From positions 38,293,230 through 38,357,229 of the forward strand of contig JACBWW010000004.1 in assembly GCA_020086605.1 (NCBI GenBank): a stretch of 64,000 bases of DNA, given 5' to 3'. Source of the stretch: Lanius collurio. Its lineage: Eukaryota > Chordata > Aves > Passeriformes > Laniidae. The notes under the pieces were generated by a model. It had not been told where the DNA came from and searched no databases. It saw only the letters and a list, made by a program, of their open reading frames with translations. Shown in pieces: positions 37,701 through 49,800 of this stretch (position 1 is its first letter; every line of letters starts with the position of its first letter). The position numbers and the translations under genes were made by a program.

Positions 37701-40700
37701 TTCAATAGGCTTGCCTTCAATACATAGTGAATCCAGGAAGCTCAAAAATTAGAGCTTCAGAGCTGTTTGAGGGACATCAGAGGAAAAAGGGGAAAAAGCA
37801 CAATGTTTTAAAAAATATTAACTACTGTCATCCAGCAAAGCATGACGCACATTTTCAGGCACTGAGTATTCCTGGCTCGCTAATGCAGAGCTTCTTTTCC
37901 CTGAATCGAGCAAAACCAAGTCTGGAAAGCAGTAATCATTTAACCAGAATGGTTAAATATCTGGGCCAAAAATAATGCATTTCTGTTCAGAAAGCAGAGT
38001 ACACAGCAAAATGTCTGTCCTGTTCATGACTTGATGCAACTCTCTGAAAAGAAGGAGGAGCTTTGTTTAAGGTGCTTAGGATTCAAGGGGGCTGACACTT
38101 CACTTAAAGGCTGGTGTCATTCAACCACTAGTGCTATTCTGAGGGATTAAACTGAGCAAGTTTTTGGCTGTTTGTATGTCTAAATTCAATTAACTGAAAG
38201 AGGGAGAGGAAAAAAGGCCAAATACTTTCTTTTTAAAAGTATTAACAATTTTTGCATGTAAAAAATATTTTAAAATGCAGTCAACCTTGCAAAAGACCCC
38301 ATAGAAACAGAAACAGAAAGCAAAAAAAACTTTTTAAAACCTCTGGTTATGAGAACTGGATACTTATTTCACAGTTAAAACTAAATCATTTCTGAGACTG
38401 TTTTCAAGTTGAACAAATAGCATTTTATAATACATTGCTTATAATATTTCCTCAAAAATAGCTATGTTCTTTTCATGTATCTAACTCAAATATAATTATA
38501 TGAATCATATAAAATAAGAATAATTTTTAGTCTTAGTATGCAGCCAAAATGGACACTTTAATCAGCTTTATGGGGGATTTCACAATGGGATTTAAATTAT
38601 AGGTTAACAGAGTTTATTTAGAACAATCAGGGCAAAAAAATAGGAATTATATCAAGAAAAAGTGTATAAAAATTTATAGAAAGGTTAGATAGGCATCCTG
38701 TATGTCTCTGTGAGTTCATTTCCTGAGTGCATCATAACATTTGAAAAGAGAAAATGTTGAATTTAGAAATATACTGGCTCAGTGAATTAATGCTATGAGA
38801 ACATATACCATTTTGGTATGGAAAGACTTGGACCATTAAGAGGTTGATCAGAAGACAAGAGAGAGTGGCAAATTAAAACAGGATCAGAATCTAAACAAGA
38901 AGACAAATCGGGCAGCCCACTAGAACTTAAGTTTCTTTGAAAACTATTTCCTTACAGTCAGAGAAATGATTAACTGAAATTTATCCAGAAAATAGTTTGT
39001 TTCCACAGGGAGAAGCTGCAGTTGACACTTATCCTGTTCAAGATTAGTAACCAAAAATATAATCCTTTGGCACAGTTTCTTTATCATTTCATCCATTAGC
39101 TGTTGAAGGTAATTGGTCGATTAGTAGTGCCAGATGGGATTCCAGTGGGGAATAGGAAGATAATTCTTCTTTTATTTATTTCTGCAAAGACCTGTGTGTG
39201 TGTTAGAATCATGATCCCTATTAAAACACACAGATGTCTTTGTACAGACTTGTCTCTTTGGCAGAGTCTATCAGAATTTATATGCTGTTTGGAACAGTGA
39301 TCCAGGCTGTTGTCTTCTGCCTTTTCAGCAGTAACACTCCAGCTACTTGTCACCATCATTTTGAATCCAAATAGGGAAACATGGAGTAAGAATTATTGGC
39401 TATGTCCTGTCAACCCTTCCCTATCTGGCCTTTTATATCTTCTTTGGATTATTCATGTTGAATAAAAAGTGGTGTTGAAAAAAATAAAAAGCATTTCAGG
39501 AAAAAAGACACTCCATCTAGATGAAGGAAGAATAATTTTGAAATTTTCACATATGCAAAAACAAATGGATGGCCTTTTCTAGACAGAGCTATTAGATAAT
39601 TAAAAAAAACATCTATCTTCAGAAAGTAATGTAAATTTTTTCAAACTAGCTATTGCTGTTTTTTTGTGAATCAACCACTATCACGATACAGAGCACATTG
39701 TGATAGAGTGGTAAATTATCTGCATCTACTTACTATAAAACATTAGGTCTATCAGCAGCTTCTAAAGATTTTTAACATTTGAGGTGTATCCTTTCATTTT
39801 CAGTGCAACCAGGGGTGCCAGTGCAGCTTTGGAGATGCCCTGATGTACTTGAGATGCCCACAACATTCTGGGAGTAGAAGCCATGCACCTGACTGGAAGG
39901 AGGGCTCAGGACACCCCAAGGCATCTCGGGTAGCACAAGAAATCTTTCTTTAGATGCCTGATAAAAGTCTCTGCAGTCCTTGGGCAATAATGTGTGAATC
40001 ACCCTTGAGCTGCTGCTGCATGCTCACTGACAACAGCAATGAATTCTTTATGGTCATTTGAATTCCTGTCTGTTCATGCTCTGTTTGTAAAAATTACAAT
40101 TTCTTTTGTGGTAATTCACTGAAACTCACTGCCTGACAATGAATCTGCATATTTCTTTATGCAAGCATACAAGCTGTCTGCTGAAACAAGCCTTGAATTT
40201 CTCCATCTAATCCAAATAATTTTAATAATAACCTATCATTCAGTTTTTATATTTAATTTATATTTTAGCTTCAACGTCATGTCACTCAAGTGTTTCCTTC
40301 AAAGAGAAAATATCTTGCTAGCAAGAGACAATTTTTTCCTCTTCCTCAAGCTGTAATGTTCTTTAGGTATTTCCATTATCTGATATTCTGCAGCTAATGT
40401 TCATTTACATATCTGCAGAGATCCTGGTAGGGAATTCAACAGAGCTTGCAGCTAAGCCATCCATTTCCTTCAATCAAGATGGAAAGGAAATTGCTTGTGG
40501 GATAAGGTCTATTGCCGATCCTCAGAACTATGCCAAATACATGCTGAAAGTAAATGGTCACCTAATTTTGATGTATTCCCTCATTTGTGATATTCGATGC
40601 TCTGCTCAAAGCATCCTGGAAAGGTTAGAGGCCACCTGTCAAGTAAAGAGAGAGATAATTGCTGCTGTATTATACTAAAGGAGCCACTAGGGCTGAGTTC

Positions 40701-42169
40701 TCTATGTGCATGGCAAGTCGGGTGCCTCTCCGGGGTAGCTCGACTGGCATGTTCATTGGCAAAGGGGACATTTTGTCTGCCATCCACAATGATAATCACA
40801 GATGGGGAAATTTGTGTTACTAATAAAGAAATTATAAGAGGAATATATGCCATTTATTAAAAGTGTCAGTTTAAAAGGCAGTGGATATTACAGCAATATA
40901 TCATTTCTTGACCCCAAAGTCTATTACTGTGCATGGTAAGAAAAGCCATTTCTATTCCTTCAGACTTTCATAGCACTATGCCATTGATTTAACATTAAAT
41001 ATGATTAGTTAGCATTTTGTTTCTTTCATATGGCTTGCTGCCAAAAAATTTTAATTCTTGAGCCTTGGGTGAAGCAAATCAAAATCCCACCACACACTCT
41101 GAAAGATCAGCTCAATTTCTTAACCTGTATATAAGAATCCTTTAATTCTTATTTTTTATGCTAGGTTATTCTAGTTTTAAATTAACATTGTATTGTAAGG
41201 AAACAACTGCATTCTCTCTCTTGATTCTCAGAAAAGGGATGTATCATGGGATCTAGAGAGATAGCCCCAGTCTTTTGACTTCATGGGTTGATTTTGCAGC
41301 ATAGGGAATTAGGAAGGATTCTTATGATTTGGCCTCAAAAAGACATGGTGCCTACAGTAATAACAGCCAACATGATCAATTTTTAACTGACAAAGCAAGC
41401 TATTTTTTCCAGAGTGATTTATGCCCCTGTTTATTTCTCAGGTAGTGGACAGCTGTTTGTGATCCCAGACATAAGTTTTACATCACCGGTGCACAGATAA
41501 CCTCCTCCACCTTACCTGTTGGACAGCCTTTGAACCAGCTCATAGTTGGCCACAGTGAAGCAGAGGCTATGTGCCTGATTTGTGGATGCCTGTTCTGTGG
41601 AAAACAAAGCCATATCTTCTTATCCCTGGTAAATCTTATAAATGGATAGGCCCACTTCCTCATGTGGTTTATCGAAATCCTGAGAACAAATGAGCTTACA
41701 GATACTGAAATTAATGTTGCAGAAAGCAGCACTGAAATAAACTAAAAAACCCATCATTGATAGATTGTGCTATCACTAAATTACTATTTTGAGCAAACCC
41801 TCCATCAGCCAGAGCTTTCATTTCAAGGTGATAGGATTTGATGTTAATCCGTCCAGTCCAGAAATATGATATATACGTAATTTTCAGGATGAGATAATAT
41901 GATCTTTGGGAAGGGGATTGTGATATTAGGTATAATATCTTTGACTTTGGGTGAGTTTTCTACAGCCAGGGTGAGAGAAAAAAAAATGAACTAAAAAAAG
42001 TGTTTGTGTACTTGTACATGTGTTTGCATATGTATGAGATGGGTTTACTCATCAGTTTGACTTTAAAGTTAGCACTTTGTCTTGCCACAAATTCTGCACC
42101 AGATTTCTCTACTTAATTTTGTGAGGTTTGGTGCTTTGGTCTGCAACACTGCAAAATAGTTATAAAAAC
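37701..42169. other. Non-coding stretch, no genes recognised
   Basis: AT-rich DNA. The segment at about 39780-39980 reads like a dispersed repeat that I cannot name. A 93-residue frame at 40397-40678 and the antisense frame at 40581-40853 have no recognised similarity. Confidence 0.5.
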
Positions 42170-42410
42170 CTCTTAGCCAGATTTAATTCCAAATGGATCT
42201 TGGCCTTCCTTGTTACACTTTTATGTACTCTGGCAACATCCCTATATTCACCTCAAGTGGCCTGTCCCTGCTTCCACCTCATTTGTATCTCCTCCTTATG
42301 TCTAAGTTTTGACAGGAGCTCCTTGCTCAGCTGTGCAAGTCTCCTGTCCCTTTGGGTCACTTTCTTGCCCATGGGGATGCACCATTCCGAACTTCTACAT
42401 AACGATTGTT
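42170..42410 (-). mobile_element. CR1: CR1 ORF2 fragment (endonuclease-RT linker), minus orientation
   Basis: The plus strand reads GGCAACATCCCTATATTCAC, GTGGCCTGTCCCTGCTTCCA, TTGACAGGAGCTCCTTGCTC and CATGGGGATGCACCATTCCG, which are, in reverse, the successive codons of the CR1 region between endonuclease and reverse transcriptase. Translated on the minus strand it is broken by stops. The plus-strand 95-residue frame (42128-42415) is therefore antisense to the element and not a gene. Confidence 0.85.
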
Positions 42411-45400
42411 TCTAGTTTTCCAAAACATGAAGGTGGGCTAAGAGTAGTAGAAACTAAGACAGAAGCCAAGTAAATATACTGTGAAATTCATTAGCAGATA
42501 TTAAAACTTCACTGATCTTATTGCTGTATTTTGTTTCATATTCTGGTAAATCACTGTTTTTGCTCACAGACCCATATATGTATATGAAACTAACCAGAGT
42601 ATCTGCTATTTTTGTTTTAAAGTTTTTATGCACAGTGTGCAGTGGACATGAGTGTGCCTCTGACATTCACACTGTGCACAAACATGACAAGCTATTACAG
42701 CCCTCACAGTCTCAGCCTGCTTTTTCTTTGAAATGGTGATGATAATCTTCCCTTGCCATTCTGAGCCCTTCTGATTTAGGCAATAAGTTTTTTTGGATGT
42801 AGACTAGCCATTAATTTGTGCTTGTTCTACACTGCCACTTCTACTGAGACCTACAGAGACTGCCACATTTCTAATAAGCAATAATAATGAGATAACATAT
42901 ACTAGGTTTGTGCTGACAAATACATACTTTCATTCTTATTCCTTAGAGGTAATGCAGCTTCTTATGTGTTCATCCTGCCAAGAGCACAACTAAAATATGA
43001 TTCACCCTAGAATTATACAGATAAAACCTTTACATCAGTCTTCACAAGGTCATACATTTTATGGAGATAGATGGAAAAGCTGTTGGTTTTCTTTTTGAAT
43101 TTTTCATGACAGTTTATGAGTTAAATCCTATATTGTATGAAATCTTTTCCTGGGAAGTGGGCAGTAAAGAACCAGGCAGGTGGCATTTTACAGACTTAGA
43201 GGATTCAGAAGCTGAGCCTACAGTCAGATGAGAGTAGCAAAAAGACCTGCTCTTCTTTGGCAGTATTATAAATGGATAGAGTTACTGTCTACATGGGAAA
43301 TTTCTTTAAATCCAGAGAGCAAATCAGATTAGAGGCTAGCATAATTCTTTCTGGATGAAATCACACTCTGTCCATAGAAGTTCTGTGTGATGGATTTTTA
43401 TTGCTAAATGCTGCTGTACGGAGACATTCAGCACTGATGCCATTTTAGGGGAGGCTTTTGAAGGCAAAAGCATTAGAAGGTGATGTGGGGCTGGTATAGC
43501 CCACCCAGGAGCAGCCTGTTCTTTTCAAAACTGCTTTTCAAGTACAAGATGGAAGACCAGGCAAAAAAAAAAAAAAAAGACAGTGAAGCCTCAAGAATAA
43601 TTCCACTTAATAGCAAGTCAAGCAAAACAATCGTCTTAAAGGATTTTTTTTTTGTTTGTTTGTTTATCCTACAGAAGAAAGTGAAAAAAAAACAGGCTGA
43701 GCTGTCGGGACAGTAAGTTGGAAAGCTTAGACAGATTGTGGAAAAGCAAGGCAGAGACAATTTTTGCCCTCTGTCAAAAGAATTTTATTTTTAACATTAC
43801 TCATTATTCTCTGTTGCATGAGAAGAAAATGGTCTCAAATTTTGCTAAATTAATAGTCCTAGGCATATAACCTATTCAGATAGGAAATTTCTAATTAAAT
43901 TGTTAAAAAATTATGGTAATAAAAAAAATATTAAAAAATCTTGTAACCTTGTTTAATCCAAAAATCTTCACTTCATGCAGATATTACATGTGATGTCATT
44001 AACTTTTTTAACTGTATCTTTAACCAAGATATTAAAATTATTTAGAGCAGAGTTTGTCTTTCTATTACTGGCCTATATAATACAAAGTACAACAGATGAA
44101 TAATAGGTCTTAACAGTATGAACGTCTAAGCTTTATATATGTATGGATCTCTTCTGTTCCTCCTTTGGTTTATATGTCTAGCTGAAAAATTAATATGCTT
44201 TGGAAAAATGGAAGGAGATAAGAACAGACAACGGATTAAACTTCTCTTCTTGTACCTATCCTGCATTTCTATCTTATTTCTGCCCAGAGAAAATTAAGGA
44301 CAATTCACTAAGGACAAGTCAGTATAATCAGAGAAAGTATCAGCTGTAAATAACTATACATATAAATACATTCATATATCTGCCTTTATTTGTGAATTTT
44401 TCTCCTCCAGATTTGCAGAGTTAAGGAAAACAGAAATGTTTCAGAATAGTAGTCACATGTTTTCCATTACTAGAGCTGTGAAAATATGTTGACAAAAATA
44501 TTTTAGGAAAAGAAAACCATTTTTCTGAAGTGAAAACACATCTCCTGTGGAAATTTCTATATGGACTGGAAATAAGAGTTTTCAGATGAAAAAATGCTAA
44601 CTTACATATCCCTAAAATGTTCTTTAAATAGGAGAGCTTACGCAATAAATTTTAAGCATTTCAAATGGAAAATGCTTTGTTCAAATTTTAGCATGTTATC
44701 TCTTGTGCTTTTGTAGAAGATTCTGGCTCCAAACTGGTCTTGTACTTTATCATAGACATTTGTCCTAAAAGGAACTGTGCAATGAAAGTTAAGTAAACAG
44801 AAGCTATTTTATCAAAGATGTTCAGTGATGACCTATACCCTACTCTCTTGTGAAGAATGTGTGCTCGTTTTTATATAACAACGTGAAACAAATGGAAAAA
44901 AATCCTCTTTCAGTTACATCTATGAGCTTGCATCTGAAGCAGAAATCATTACAGACCTGATTTTGCAGCTCATATTCACAAGAGTGATCCCACGAGTGTA
45001 AACAAAGACTACAGGATTAACATCCATCTGAGGAGAAAGAATGTTTCTAATGAGCTGTGCTGTGGCCACTCAGAGTGATAAGTACATCTCTGCTGGATAT
45101 GGTGGTGCTTTCCATTGCCCTCCTTTGCATTACATACAACCCTAATTCATACTGTACTTATATTTCAGTCATCATTTGCTAGTTATATGGCTATATTTTC
45201 ATCTAACCTCTTCTTTCCACAGTTAAAATCAGCAAGTGAAGTGATCTCTCAAGATGTCTTCAAATACAACCCTCTTAGCAGCCATCTTGCTATATTTTAG
45301 ACATTTGAATGAAGGACGATTTTGTTTATTAGTACATGCAGCCAGCTGAAATGGAAAAAGAAGGAGAAGATGGATGTGCCAGTTCACCATGGCTTCAGAT

Positions 45401-45669
45401 AGACTTAAGCACCTGCTTGTTCCTGCTTAGCAAAAGCCACTATGGAATCCAGGAAGCACAAAGGGCTTTTCCTTAGGAAAAGTGTATGTGATGAGTCAAG
45501 TGCCACAGATTGCAGTAATTGAATAGCTTTGTGCCATTTCTGGTAATTGAATATCTTTTTACACTGATTAATTTCTGTGGTGAGCTTGCCTCTTTATGTC
45601 TTGGAATATCTTAAACCATTTACAAACAGCCTAAATATTCCTCGAATGTGCAGCCTCACTTTAAGCCAG
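42411..45669. other. Non-coding stretch with A-rich runs and a splice-like microexon candidate
   Basis: Contains A16 at 43563-43578 and a GTTT-rich tract at 43644-43666. A 38-nt segment at 43675-43712 has good splice-site wording on both sides (see findings). Nothing else is recognised. Confidence 0.5.
43563..43578. repeat. Poly-A run (16)
   Basis: Uninterrupted A homopolymer followed by unremarkable sequence. Confidence 0.95.
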
Positions 45670-45993
45670 TGTTAGTTGACAGCTACTCACCAGAAGCAGA
45701 AGTTGAGAAGAGAAATATAGCTCAAACCTCCTTTATGATGTTAAGTCATTTATTCCCTCCATACCGAGAGACAGAGCACCGACCTAGGCAAAAATCGGCA
45801 GGGGTAAGAGAACAAGGCTTTGTGTCCAGTTGGTTTTGTCACAGAGAGGGGGGAAAGGGGATACCAGGGCAGAGCTGGGATAAACAGCCAAGCACATCAG
45901 AGCCCGGGCTGCTGGAACATTAGACAAACCAACTATCTCAGAGTCACATGGCAGGGCCCTGCCAGGAGGGCCTAGGGAGGGTCTACCACAACA
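45670..45993 (-). mobile_element. Possible LTR-like element, minus orientation
   Basis: A GC-richer block than its surroundings with an AATAAA on the minus strand (45749-45754). It could run from TGTTGTGGTAGACCC (minus, starting at about 45993) to an ...AACTAACA end (about 45670), giving a TG...CA layout of about 320 bp. No matching target duplication is found at these ends (CCAG against TCAG is the best), and I do not recognise the family. It may be another type of repeat or unique sequence. Confidence 0.3.
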
Positions 45994-46679
45994 TCAGATG
46001 ACAAGGGTCGTTCCTAAGAATTGTATCTTTCCTTCCAAGGAGATGGCAGGTAGACTTCTGAGACTGCTTCCTTGATTTCTCTCCCTCACCACAAATGAAA
46101 AAGTAAAACCAAAAGAAAGAAAACAAAACACGAGAATGAGAGAGTCACTTCCCTACTGTTTTGTTCAGTTTCTCCTTCCATAAACTAATAATGACAAGGC
46201 TGACTCAGTGTGCATCATATGGCATGTGTAATAAAGCCCCCTATAAGCACTCTGATGCTTTGCTGCTGAAGGCTCATTTAAACCCTAAAATACATGTGAA
46301 TGTGGAAAGGCATGTTTCATGTCAGTAGAAATAAATATACAAATATATAAATGAGCTAAATACATTAATGAAATCCTCTACTAAGGGGGGAAAAAAGTCA
46401 ACTTTGACTTGGCAGGGACTTCTGTAATTACAAGGTTGTAATTAAGATTTTATGGTATTTCATCTATAGCAGTGTTCTCTATTACTGGAGAAGTTGGCAC
46501 TTGTAGCACTGAGTGAAGGCCACCCTACCTGAGCTGTGTACTATTCCATTCTCCTTTTAAAGCCTCAAGGTTGCACATGGCATGGATGATTTGTTAATTT
46601 CCACTTCTCTTAATTTATTCAATATCTGTGCCTCACTAGCTCTGAAGTCAACCATGATAGTGGATACAACAACCAGTTT
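45994..46679. other. Non-coding stretch, nothing recognised
   Basis: AT-rich sequence between two repeat candidates; no exon. Confidence 0.5.
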
Positions 46680-46860
46680 CAGCTGGAGCACCTCCCAATA
46701 TTCTTCCTTGTAAAGTATTCATTTAATGCCTCAGCTCTTTCACCACCCTCTGTGACATCAGTTCCCACTCACTCTTGCAGTGCTGCAACTTCTTTGGCTC
46801 CTCACTCACTCTCGCAAGAGCACCAAAAGCCTTTTCAACCTTCTGAATTTTATGTCCATC
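46680..46860 (-). mobile_element. Probable old CR1/L3-like ORF2 fragment, minus orientation
   Basis: AGTATTCATTTAATGCCTCA then GCTCTTTCACCACCCTCTGTGACATCAGTTCCC (46717-46770) has the wording of the reverse-read segment just before the RT domain of CR1-type LINEs. Similarity fades after 46790. No frame survives. Confidence 0.45.
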
Positions 46861-49800
46861 AATTAAAATTACATTCTTGCTGGAACAGCTGTACATTTTC
46901 AAATTTTATGTCAGTGCAGATGACAGCCTTTTGCTGAATCAGTTGTGGGAATCATGGGTTTATACATCATGTCTAGTTGAGGAAATCCACTTCAAATCAA
47001 CACCGGAATTTTTCAGTGATTTAAGTGAGTTAAGCATTCCCTAGTAGCTTACAAGGTATCATGAAAGACAAAAAAGACTCTTCCAAAACCCTGATAAAAA
47101 CACCTCTGCATTGTTCATCTGAAAACACAATAATCTGTGCCATATTTTAAAATTCCTTTTCTGTGTCGTATTAAATCAGTGGAAAAACACAAGACTGCAT
47201 GAGTATGAAACTGATATGAGAAACTTGCAGTGGTTCACTCACTCTTCTCAAAGGCAGATATTATTTACCAGACCCCTGTATTACACTAGAAAACAGCCTT
47301 TCTCAGAAGGATCTAATACTGATCTTTTCATACTTTTCTTCTATAATTCAGCAGACTTGTGTTTTTGAGCAGGAGATAAAAATTGTGTCCAACAGAAATA
47401 GAGACTTTATGCAGAATATAAGCATAAAGAAGTACATGGTACAAAGGATTTTGTTCAGAATGAACATGTCACAGTAATGTACAAGGTAAAATTTCTGTTG
47501 CAATAGGACAAGAGATTAATATCCATGAGGAGAATAAGTACTACCCATGCAAGTCTTGAGATAAATTAGTAACAGCGATTGCCTCAAGGGAGTGTGACTT
47601 GCACATTGCTTTAGACTCAGTTTAGCCTAGTATTTCCAATCTTATGACATTACAGTAGTCACACTTAAAAGCACATTAAAACATCTGCTGTCATTGCTGG
47701 TGCCTCCCTCGGTTCCATCTAGCTTATCAAAAATGAGCCCCATGTTTAAAGAACTTGCTTATGCACCATATGGATCTTGCCCACCATATCACTCACAACA
47801 TCTGAGGATGTTAATAGCACACTTGTGGTCTTTTTCATAACTTCCTGTTTATTTCTTCTCTAGTCTTGGAGAGAAAAAGTTACAAAGCAGTACTTACACC
47901 TATTTAATTCCCCTCTGAGCATAAGAAAGTTCAGAAATAATGGAAAAGCTTTTTTGTTTTTCTTTTCGCTCTTTGAGGAAGACCTATAGTGCTTCAAGCC
48001 TACCATTTTGATTTTTACATTGTTTTCCATATTTTTTTGTTTTCTTTCACTCCTGCACCCTTCCATTCCACCATTCCATTCCCACAAGAATGCAACTAAG
48101 TAGTAAGTTTCCTGTGAGCCTGGAGCAGTAATAGAGAGAAGTGAGGGTTAGCTCAAGATCCTTCATGCTGCCAATTACAGAAAAATACAACTGTGTCTCG
48201 CCTGTGCCTTATATTTCTTGATTCTGTTGCCCTGCATTCTTTAGGTAGATGATGTAAATAAAGGCAGATAGCAGTGTTAATTCATTACAGTGACTGATGC
48301 ATTTGGATGCACTTGCAACCACTCAGTAGCCAGAGGATCACCTCAAACCAACCCAAGCTCTATTCTCACCCTTTCATTTCCCCAAATGAAAGGCAAATAT
48401 TTCCCCTGTTTAGCTTTCTTTAGTAACAGGCAAAAATGGTGTTGTTGGTGTTCTTATTGTTTCCTTAGATAAGATACCTCTGATTCTTCTGGAAAAGACA
48501 GACAAAGAATTCTTCGCATAAAAACTTGAACGGTTACCTCTAATATATAAAGCAAAGCCTTGCAGCCTATGTCAGTGGAAGGAAAGTACCTTCATGCACT
48601 GCAGTAAATGTCATGAAGTAAGTTTTCCTTTACTGGCCTTGCATCATCTGTTACAGGTTTGGTGCATGCAGAAGGCAGCTTTGGAAGGGCACACAATTTC
48701 ACAGTGCCAGACTGCCCTGGGAGTCAGTAGAACATTCAGTGGCAACAGGGAGATCATCTGCACCCTCGTGAAAGCCCTGCCTTCTGGGATGGCCCCATGT
48801 GTGGGTCATTGTGCAGTCCTTCTCACACCTGCCTCTCAAGGGCTGTGTAGACTTAACATTAGCAAACAGGAATAAGCCATACAAAGAATCACAGGATGTA
48901 GAAGATTGGTAGAGCCAATGCATTCCTTAAATACCTAACTAGGTACATCAGCTGAAGCAGAAAGTGAAGAAACATTTAAATTTTTAAGAGAAATGACAAG
49001 TAAGTGAGAGGTCAGTAGCACAGCCACTTCCTGAGATATTAACCTGACACAACTAAATTGACACTCACTTTTCAGATTAAGGGCTTAATGGAAATAGCAA
49101 ATGGCACAACTTTAATCTTGACTTGAGACAAGGATAGTAATGAAAACAAGAACTGACTGAGACTTAACCCATTCTTTGAGTTATCTTAAAACTGTAATCT
49201 CAAAATCCTCTTTAGATGATGGAGTTTGTAAGGCTGGATATAGTAATTTCTAATGGAATTTTCCAAGCCATTGGGAATGCATATACCTCAAGAGAATGGC
49301 ACATGTCACAGCCTTTTTCCAGGCTGAAAAGTACTTGGGATTATTGTTATTTTGGCCATCTTTCTCATTTTATCTCCTTGTCCTAAAATGCAATCTGTTT
49401 CTGATCTTTGCTCTGTGGGTTTTTATTCCCCATGGTAACAAAATGTCACATTATAAAAAAGAGTGGTCTGTTCAGGTCTGTTCTGTTCCACTTCTCTGAG
49501 CACTCAGAGCTTGACTAACATGCTACAAGAGCAATGAGACTTCCCAATGACTCAGATGGGAGCTAACTCATTACAGAGCCACAACACTAAATTCATTGGG
49601 ACAATGGTAAATGTTCCTGATTCTTTCACACCTTGAAGCTCTTGATGCAGAGAACAAATAATACCAAAATGCTGAGAATCTTTGAAGACTTTTTCAAAAA
49701 GATTTGTGTTTTGTCCTTTCCTCTGAAGACAACGACAAACATTGTCACATAATCTCCCGTCCAGCAAGATTTGTAGTTGTAGGTATCTTGTTTCCTGTTC

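Noticed and set aside
40397..40678. 93-residue plus-strand open frame
   Set aside because: No domain recognised, and the antisense strand carries a 90-residue frame over part of it.
42128..42415. 95-residue plus-strand open frame
   Set aside because: It is antisense to a CR1 ORF2 fragment on the minus strand.
48885..48925. AAAGAATCACAGGATG considered as a CR1 tail remnant
   Set aside because: Only one tail-like unit is present and the CR1 3' UTR does not follow it.
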